Source: Veillonellaceae bacterium
GTDB lineage: Bacteria; Bacillota; Negativicutes; Veillonellales; Veillonellaceae
NCBI GenBank assembly: GCA_900765165.1
Contig: CAAFQR010000162.1
Coordinates: 1 to 10,546 of the forward strand
Direction: 5' to 3'
Length of the DNA: 10,546 bases
Numbering within the stretch: the stretch's first letter is position 1; each line of letters starts with the position of its first letter. The notes under the pieces were generated by a model. The model did not search any database and had not been told where the DNA came from. It was given only the letters and a program-made list of their open reading frames with translations. Positions 6,635 to 10,546 of the stretch are shown here, in pieces. Both the position numbers and the translations under genes were made by a program.

Positions 6635-6680
6635 AGCAGGTATGACGAGGATTTGTCGTTGTATCTGCTGTTTTTGTTGT
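6635..6680 (+). terminator. Terminator of the thiamine operon
   Basis: A 14-position stem (6635-6648 with 6656-6669, all positions pairable with some G·T) with a seven-nt loop is followed by GTTTTTGTTGT. It lies about 90 nt after the tenI stop and before the promoter of the transporter gene. The 6548-6634 stretch between tenI and this hairpin shows nothing recognisable. Confidence 0.85.
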
Positions 6681-6739
6681 ATCGACTTTTTTTATTAGTT
6701 CCGCGTGTTTTTTTCAGGTGGGCATAGGTGGAGATTCTA

Positions 6740-6768
6740 TTGAATTTGCAATTTTTTGCTGTTATAAT
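6740..6768 (+). promoter_or_regulatory. Promoter of the MFS transporter gene
   Basis: TTGAAT (6740-6745, four of six), a 17-nt spacer and a perfect TATAAT (6763-6768) place the start near 6775. The promoter lies inside the longest open frame of the transporter, which shows that the frame's first 35-40 codons are not translated. The leader contains a small hairpin (GGCAG 6803-6807 with CTGCC 6814-6818) just ahead of the ribosome binding site. Confidence 0.75.
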
Positions 6769-6834
6769 ATGCCAGTAAGATTTAATAAATACGTATTATA
6801 TGGGCAGTTGCGGCTGCCAAATGGAGGTTATAGC

Positions 6835-8184
6835 TTGCAAATTTCAAAAGAGAATAAGGTTTTAATGACGATTATGATGGCGTGTTTTTTGACACCGTTT
6901 ACAGGCAGTTCGTTGAATATGTCGTTGCCGGATATAGGAAAAGAGTTCGGTGCCAGTACGTCGGCGTTAAGCTGGATTATTGAGAGTTTTCTCATGACGA
7001 GTATGGTGCTGATAGTCCCTATGGGTCGTTTGTCTGACGGCTGGGGTAAGAGAAATGTGTTTCTGACGGGGATGGCGTTATTTACGTTGTCGTCTATCGT
7101 GATTCATTTTGTAACGTCGGTAGAGGTGCTCATCGCGGTTCGTGTGTTACAGGGCATAGCAGCGGCTATGTTGTTTGCTACGAATATGGCAATTTTGGCA
7201 CAAGCGTATCCGGCGGAACGACGGGGCAAAGCAATGGGGCTGGCCACGGCGGTGGTGTATATTGGGTTGGCTATAGGCCCGGTTATTGGTGGTTTCCTCA
7301 ATTATCGGTTTGGCTGGCGCAGTATTTTTTATTTTACCACGATTGTTGGCTTGCTCGGACTTCTCATGGCGTTCAAATGTTTCAAGGAGGCATGGAAGGT
7401 TGATGACCGTGTGCATATTCCGTTCGGCGATGTAGTTTTGTACGGCGTTGCCTTGTTTGGCGTTATGTATGGCTGGTCGGAGATTATCAATGACTCGTGG
7501 GGCAAGTATTATTTGATAGGCGGCGCGATTTTGTTCGTGTTGTTCGTATGGCGACAGGCTCATTTGGAGAAGCCGCTATTGCCGGTGCGGATTTTCCTTG
7601 AGAATCGGACGTTTGCGTTTTCGAATTTGGCTAGTATGTTGAATTATAGCGCTACGTTTGCAATCGCGTTTTTGTTGTCGTTGTATTTGCAGATGATTAT
7701 GGGCTTCGATTCGGAGAAGGCTGGCGCGATGCTCTTAGTGCAGTCGATTATCATGTCGGTGTTGTCGCCGTTGATGGGCAGTTTGTCTGACCGGTATGGT
7801 TCGGCGTGGTTGGCGTCGTCGGGGATGGGTGTCATTGCGGTAGGTCTTGGCGTGATGATTTATGGCACACATATTGAGTCGGTGGCGTTGATTATCACGG
7901 CGTTGGTAGTTATAGGCATTGGTTTCGCCATGTTCTCGGCACCGAACAATAACGCAATCATGGGTTCGGTACCGCCGAAGTATTTCGGCCTCGCTAGTTC
8001 TGTTATCGGCACGGTTCGTCTTTTGGGCCAGGTGTTTAGTATGGCGGTTGTGGCGTCGATTTTGTCGCGACCTGAGGTGGGCCCGGCGCAGGCTGTGTTG
8101 CTTCATAATATTCAGTATGCGTTGTGGGTGTTCTTGGCGTTGTGCGTCATCGGGATAGTGCCATCGGTTATTCGTAACAAGTAG
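6835..8184 (+). CDS. MFS transporter, DHA2 (EmrB/QacA-like) drug:H+ antiporter family
   Basis: 449 aa from a TTG start at 6835. GGAGG (6823-6827) stands seven nt upstream, and the first residues MQISKENKVLMTIMMA resemble those of related exporters. A longer frame from 6718 would include the promoter and is rejected. It is an integral membrane protein with about 12-14 hydrophobic helices. Motif A, GRLSDGWGKR, is at 64-73 in the first cytoplasmic loop, and the antiporter motif C, GLAIGPVIGG, is at 144-153, which is typical of proton-coupled exporters. The conserved early segment TGSSLNMSLPDIGKEFGAS also fits the EmrB/QacA group. The substrate cannot be inferred. No membrane-fusion or regulator gene is adjacent. 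The gene is monocistronic, between its own promoter and a terminator. Confidence 0.92.
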   Translation: MQISKENKVLMTIMMACFLTPFTGSSLNMSLPDIGKEFGASTSALSWIIESFLMTSMVLIVPMGRLSDGWGKRNVFLTGMALFTLSSIVIHFVTSVEVLIAVRVLQGIAAAMLFATNMAILAQAYPAERRGKAMGLATAVVYIGLAIGPVIGGFLNYRFGWRSIFYFTTIVGLLGLLMAFKCFKEAWKVDDRVHIPFGDVVLYGVALFGVMYGWSEIINDSWGKYYLIGGAILFVLFVWRQAHLEKPLLPVRIFLENRTFAFSNLASMLNYSATFAIAFLLSLYLQMIMGFDSEKAGAMLLVQSIIMSVLSPLMGSLSDRYGSAWLASSGMGVIAVGLGVMIYGTHIESVALIITALVVIGIGFAMFSAPNNNAIMGSVPPKYFGLASSVIGTVRLLGQVFSMAVVASILSRPEVGPAQAVLLHNIQYALWVFLALCVIGIVPSVIRNK

Positions 8185-8213
8185 TTTATTTTCTTTGGTG
8201 TATTTGTGAAATG

Positions 8214-8254
8214 ATTCGCCGCTTCAGTGTATCGAGCATTGGGCGGCGATTTTG
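8214..8254 (+). terminator. Terminator of the MFS gene
   Basis: TCGCCGC (8216-8222) pairs with GCGGCGA (8243-8249) around a 20-nt loop, followed by TTTT. It lies about 30 nt after the transporter stop. Its T-run is short, so it may be leaky into the acetyltransferase gene. Confidence 0.7.
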
Positions 8255-8267
8255 TATATAGTATAAT
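8239..8267 (+). promoter_or_regulatory. Candidate promoter for the GNAT gene
   Basis: TTGGGC (8239-8244, three of six), a 17-nt spacer and a perfect TATAAT (8262-8267) precede the acetyltransferase start by about 20 nt. The -35 overlaps the 3' arm of the preceding terminator. That leaves a very short leader, just enough for the ribosome binding site. Confidence 0.6.
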
Positions 8268-8287
8268 GGGGTTAGGAAGGTGATTGT

Positions 8288-8707
8288 ATGAATATTGAGG
8301 TTTTATCAGAGTTAACGCCGGAGGCGGCAAAGATTCGTTCGGATGTGTTTATGGATGAGCAGGGTTTTTCGTATGATCTGGATGAGTTCGATAAGGAGTC
8401 GGCTCATTTGATGGTGTATGAGGATGGGGTCCCTGTTGGTACGTGCCGGTTTTATCGTTCGCCTGATGCGGCGGATGAGTTTATCTTGGGACGCGTTGCT
8501 GTTTTGAAGCCGTATCGCGGTCAGCATTATGGGGCTGAGTTGGTGAAGGCAGCTCATGATTTGGTGCGGATAATGGGCGGAAATAAGGTGACGTTAAGTG
8601 CGCAGGTGCAGGCGCAGCCGTTTTACGAGAAGCTCGGGTATGAGGTGAGCGGCGACGTGCATGACGACGAAGGGTGCCCGCATGTGTATATGAGCCGCTC
8701 CTTGTAG
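8288..8707 (+). CDS. GNAT family N-acetyltransferase (ElaA/YjcF-like)
   Basis: 139 aa, complete. The N-terminal pattern IRSDVFMDEQGF (16-27), then DKESAHLMVYEDGVPVGTCRFY (35-56), is characteristic of the small ElaA/YjcF-type GNAT proteins. The acetyl-CoA pyrophosphate loop is GRVAVLKPYRGQHYGAELV (68-86), with motif R-G-Q-H-Y-G at 77-82. The C-terminal SAQVQAQPFYEKLGYEVSGDV (104-124) and GCPHVYM (129-135) complete the fold. It transfers an acetyl group from acetyl-CoA to an amine; the substrate is unknown. The ATG has AAGGTG six nt upstream. A large palindromic repeat begins within about 15 nt of its stop and may form its 3' untranslated region; no ordinary terminator is seen. Confidence 0.93.
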   Translation: MNIEVLSELTPEAAKIRSDVFMDEQGFSYDLDEFDKESAHLMVYEDGVPVGTCRFYRSPDAADEFILGRVAVLKPYRGQHYGAELVKAAHDLVRIMGGNKVTLSAQVQAQPFYEKLGYEVSGDVHDDEGCPHVYMSRSL

Positions 8708-8716
8708 GGTGCGGGG

Positions 8717-9050
8717 GCTTCATTGATAAGGATTGGGTATTCCGCTCCGAAAAGGTAGCCATGGGGCTCTGGTGTTATGTTTTCGTCTTTTCTAGTTGTA
8801 TATGGATGACGACCAGGAGGTCGCCTATAACGTTGCTTGACTGTCGCTAACGCAAGGTCTTCGCCCCGTTATAGGCGACCTCCTGTTACGTTATGGCCGT
8901 TCATACAGCAAGGGAAAGACGAAAGCATACTCCTACGTTGCCCGTTAGCCTGTTCTTTCCGGTCGGTACAGGCTGATCCAGCACTATGGCAGGCTTATCA
9001 ACGTTTCCACTTTGAGGGGATGGGACTGTCTTAACGTACGGCTAGGTATG
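8717..9050 (+). repeat. Long imperfect palindrome, copy 1
   Basis: A structured element of about 330 bp, repeated at about 10037-10407 in the same orientation. The central stem is a perfect 19-bp inverted repeat (8814-8832 with 8867-8885) around a 34-nt loop (8833-8866), within which TTGC can pair with GCAA. Further out, ATGTTTTCGTCTTT (8777-8790) pairs with 8915-8928, TTGTAT (8796-8801) pairs with 8903-8908, and TTGATAAG (8723-8730) pairs with CTTATCAA (8994-9001). The 72-nt core differs from copy 2 at one position, while the outer arms have diverged with matched changes. The right flank (about 9025-9050) is also recognisably shared. It encodes no convincing protein and no transposase. It could be a structured RNA, a MITE-like mobile repeat, or both. 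Confidence 0.85.
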
Positions 9051-9371
9051 GTTTGAGTTGTATGCGCTTGATGTTAGTGTTAGTTAACGGCTAAGGGGGT
9101 AGTGCTAAGGACCGGCAAGAGAACATTTGCCGGTCATGCCGTGACCGATGACTTTTGTTGGTGTAGCGGCTGTCGGGAATTTTTGTGGTGTGGGTTTGGT
9201 TTGAAAGTCCTCGGTCCCGACAATGGGTTACGGTTGGTGGATTTAGAGCAGCTAGAGAGTGCTACAGGCGCGCCGCCTTGTTGGCACTTGTCGGCGCAGG
9301 GCCAGAGCGTTGTTTGTTATTTTGAGGTCGACGGCTTGTTGCACGCGCCGTCGGTATTTAGTAGGAGAGAA

Positions 9372-9403
9372 GCCGCCTTGCTGACGCTCGGCGGCATTTT
9401 TTT
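9372..9403 (+). terminator. Intrinsic terminator closing the hairpin-rich stretch
   Basis: A GCCGCC/GGCGGC stem with a 12-nt loop is followed by A and seven T (9397-9403). It would end any transcript entering from the palindrome or the acetyltransferase gene, about 100 nt before the next gene. Confidence 0.7.
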
Positions 9404-9423
9404 GTTGGTTTTGATTAATGTGT

Positions 9424-9453
9424 TTGCGTTGAGTGAGCATTTGATTATACAAT
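9424..9453 (+). promoter_or_regulatory. Candidate promoter for the NTF2-like gene
   Basis: TTGCGT (9424-9429, three of six), an 18-nt spacer and TACAAT (9448-9453, five of six) stand about 50 nt upstream of the start codon, directly after a terminator. The -35 match is modest. Confidence 0.4.
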
Positions 9454-9502
9454 GAGGATGGTTGAAGTAAGGGCTGCGATGGCAGCGTAACAGGAGGTGT
9501 TT

Positions 9503-9895
9503 ATGCAATCTGTTAGTATTGTTCGTATCTTAGATAAGATTCTAAATCACCCGGAAATACCGTTAGATGATATTGTTAATCAGCATTTTAGCCCTGAATA
9601 TCGCCAACGAACTAACGGACATTGGGATAACCGTACTGAATTTGTGCAACATTTGCAGAAGCTTAGAGAATTAGTAGCGTCTGTGGATATTACTTTGCTG
9701 GAAGAGGTGCAACAGGGGAATCGCTATGCGGATAGACATCTGGTTGATGTGGTGAAAAAAGACGGTTCGAGAACACGGCAAGAGGTTTATTTGTTTGCGG
9801 AGTTAGATGAAGCTGGGCGTTTTATTCGTGTAGAGGAAACGACTTTGCTGTTAGAAGGGTCAGAGGCGGATAAAAATCTAGGCAGTATTAAATAA
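9503..9895 (+). CDS. NTF2/SnoaL-like family protein
   Basis: 130 aa, the usual length for a single NTF2-like cone-shaped domain. The pattern HFSPEYRQRTNGHWDNRTEFVQHLQKLRE (28-56), then DITLLEEVQQGNRYADRHLVDVVKKDGS (62-89), EVYLFAELDEAGRFIRVEE (94-112) and the end LLLEGSEADKNLGS (115-128), is that of the SnoaL-like subgroup often listed as nuclear transport factor 2 family. Members are small enzymes or ligand-binding proteins of mostly unknown function in bacteria. The ATG at 9503 has AGGAGG five nt upstream; a GTG at 9497 overlaps that site and is rejected. The start of a nitrilase-type gene follows after 15 nt with its own strong ribosome binding site, so the two probably formed an operon before the latter was broken. 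Confidence 0.85.
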   Translation: MQSVSIVRILDKILNHPEIPLDDIVNQHFSPEYRQRTNGHWDNRTEFVQHLQKLRELVASVDITLLEEVQQGNRYADRHLVDVVKKDGSRTRQEVYLFAELDEAGRFIRVEETTLLLEGSEADKNLGSIK

Positions 9896-9910
9896 CAAGG
9901 AGGAAGCCCG

Positions 9911-10108
9911 ATGAAGGATTTGAAGGATGTTTGCAAGATTGCTGTGGTGCAGGCGGCGCCGGTTTTGTTTGATAAGGCGGCGGGGCTTCAGAACACGCTG
10001 CGGTTAATTGAGGAAGCGGCGGCGAATAAGCCGGAGACGCAGGCATTGGGCGCGGCTGCATTGATAAGGATTGGGTATTCCGTCCGAAAAGTCAGTTATG
10101 GCTTTTAG
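9911..10108 (+). pseudogene. Nitrilase/carbon-nitrogen hydrolase family gene, 5' fragment interrupted by palindrome copy 2
   Basis: The first 42 codons give MKDLKDVCKIAVVQAAPVLF followed by DKAAGLQNTLRLIEEAAANKPE. This is the N-terminus of the nitrilase branch of the C-N hydrolase superfamily (consensus K-AVVQAAPVFLD...LIEEAA--GA-LVVFPE). A functional gene continues at once with LVVFPE, carrying the first catalytic Glu of the Glu-Lys-Cys triad, for about 300 residues. Here the homology stops after codon 42 (about 10036), where the palindromic repeat begins. The frame then reads 23 unrelated residues to a TAG at 10106-10108. AGGAGG stands ahead of the ATG, so a short peptide may still be made. 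No remainder of the gene is visible up to the window end; it may lie beyond or be lost. Confidence 0.8.
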
Positions 10109-10407
10109 TGTCATGTTTTCATCTTTTCTAGTTATATATGGATGACGACCAGGAGGTCGCCTATAACGTTGCTCGACTGTCGCTAACGCAAGGTCTTCGC
10201 CCCGTTATAGGCGACCTCCTGTTACGTTATGGCTCTTCATATAGCAATGGAAAAGATGAAAACATTGTCCCAGAACGCCGTTAGCCGGTTCTTTTCGGGC
10301 GGAACATTCCAACCTAGTACGATAGCACGCCGCGCCCAATGCCTTTCTTACTCCTGGCGAAATTCTAATGGGGGCAGGAGGTTGTCTTATCGTTCGGCTT
10401 GGTGTGG
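10037..10407 (+). repeat. Long imperfect palindrome, copy 2 (inserted in the nitrilase-like gene)
   Basis: Same architecture and orientation as the copy at about 8717. The central stem 10150-10168 with 10203-10221 (19 bp, CAGGAGGTCGCCTATAACG) encloses a 34-nt loop that differs from copy 1 at one base. Outer stems are ATGTTTTCATCTTTT 10113-10127 with 10251-10265, TTATAT 10132-10137 with 10239-10244, and a 12-position stem 10080-10091 with 10291-10302. The outermost is a perfect 16-bp stem, AGGCATTGGGCGCGGC 10041-10056 with 10329-10344, that copy 1 lacks. A 24-nt left-arm segment (10059-10082) is identical in both copies (8721-8744). The left limit is set by the loss of nitrilase homology at 10036. 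The right limit is uncertain, because similarity to copy 1 runs to about 10407 and merges into the tandem repeat. Confidence 0.85.
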
Positions 10408-10408
10408 G

Positions 10409-10546
10409 GGCGCCGTCTTGCTGCGCTCGCCGGCGCAGGGCTTGAATGTTGGAGGCGATTTAGGTGGCGCCGTCTTGCTGCGCTCGCCGGCGCAGGGTTT
10501 GAATGTTGGAGGCGATTTAGGTGGCGCCGTCTTGCTACGCTCGCCG
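10409..10546 (+). repeat. 57-bp GC-rich tandem repeat, 2.4 copies, runs off the window
   Basis: Units begin at 10409, 10466 and 10523 with exactly 57-bp spacing; units one and two are nearly identical and the third is cut by the window end. Each unit starts with a hairpin, GCGCCG...CGGCGC (10410-10415 with 10431-10436 in unit one) with loop core TCTTGCTGCGCTCGC, then a link containing TTGAATGTTGGAGGCGATTTA. Because 57 is a multiple of three, two frames stay open (19-residue periods), but no start or ribosome binding site is visible. The hairpin is related to those at 9270-9395. No spacers are present, so it is not a CRISPR array. Confidence 0.85.

Larger units (their letters stand above)
9051..9496 (+). 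repeat. Hairpin-rich stretch without a convincing gene
   Basis: Five successive inverted repeats lie here: GACCGGCAA 9110-9118 with 9127-9135; TGTCGGGA 9171-9178 with 9215-9222; GCGCCG 9270-9275 with 9292-9297; GACGGC 9330-9335 with 9347-9352; and GCCGCC 9372-9377 with 9390-9395. The loops of the last three resemble one another (CTTGTTG or CTTGCTG). The third one and its right flank (CGGCGCAGGG) resemble the 57-bp tandem unit near 10409. An open frame from a GTG at 9102 (117 codons) crosses all five hairpins. It is unusually rich in Cys and Trp at its N-terminus, matches nothing I know, and its hydrophobic end is encoded by the T-rich terminator tail, so I do not call it a gene. Confidence 0.6.

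Noticed and set aside
8717..9050. Group II intron or insertion sequence with its own transposase
   Set aside because: No domain V-like hairpin and no reverse transcriptase or transposase reading frame can be seen in or next to either copy.
9102..9455. Open frame of 117 codons from a GTG
   Set aside because: It spans five inverted repeats, has a Cys/Trp-rich N-terminus unlike any known protein, and its hydrophobic tail is the T-rich terminator. The GGGGG ahead of the GTG is too close to be a good ribosome binding site.
10409..10546. CRISPR array
   Set aside because: The units are contiguous 57-bp tandem repeats without variable spacers, and no cas genes are present.

Overview
The window looks like a chromosomal segment of an anaerobic Firmicute (Bacillota), most likely a member of the Negativicutes. 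The reasons are strong AGGAGG-type ribosome binding sites, near-consensus sigma-A promoters, cobalamin and TPP riboswitches with terminator-type expression platforms, and a clostridial-type thiSFGH-tenI gene set. The taxonomic call is inference; there is no rRNA or marker gene to test it.

Layout. Positions 1-373 (minus strand) hold a terminator, a cobalamin riboswitch and its consensus promoter. Together they form the leader of a gene beyond the left edge, preceded by the terminator of the next unit. Positions 423-2324 (minus strand) hold a YitT-family membrane protein and, upstream of it, an RluA-family pseudouridine synthase. Positions 2361-2407 hold back-to-back promoters. From there a plus-strand transcript passes through a TPP riboswitch and two successive intrinsic terminators into the thiazole operon thiS-thiF-thiG-thiH-tenI (2717-6547), closed by a long hairpin terminator. 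Next come an MFS drug/H+ antiporter-like exporter read from a TTG start (6835-8184) and a GNAT acetyltransferase (8288-8707), each with its own promoter; a terminator closes the MFS unit.

From about 8710 the character changes. A long imperfect palindrome of about 330 bp follows the acetyltransferase directly, and a second copy lies at about 10037-10407. Between them are a hairpin-rich stretch without a convincing gene, an NTF2/SnoaL-like gene, and the first 42 codons of a nitrilase-family gene. That gene is broken at the left edge of the second palindrome, just before its first catalytic residue would be expected. The palindromes share an almost invariant core of about 72 nt (19-bp stem, 34-nt loop). 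Their outer stems have diverged, but two base pairs changed on both sides (G-C to A-T), so pairing is kept. Each palindrome is followed by GC-rich hairpins of one family; after copy 2 these form a 57-bp tandem repeat that runs off the window.

How the genes work together: ThiS, ThiF, ThiG and ThiH make the thiazole carboxylate phosphate half of thiamine, and TenI aromatises it. The pyrimidine branch (thiC, thiD) and the coupling enzyme thiE are not here and must be elsewhere if the pathway is complete. TPP should shut the operon off through the riboswitch. The remaining genes are unrelated housekeeping or accessory functions. The most novel material is the palindrome and hairpin repeat system at 8708-10546.
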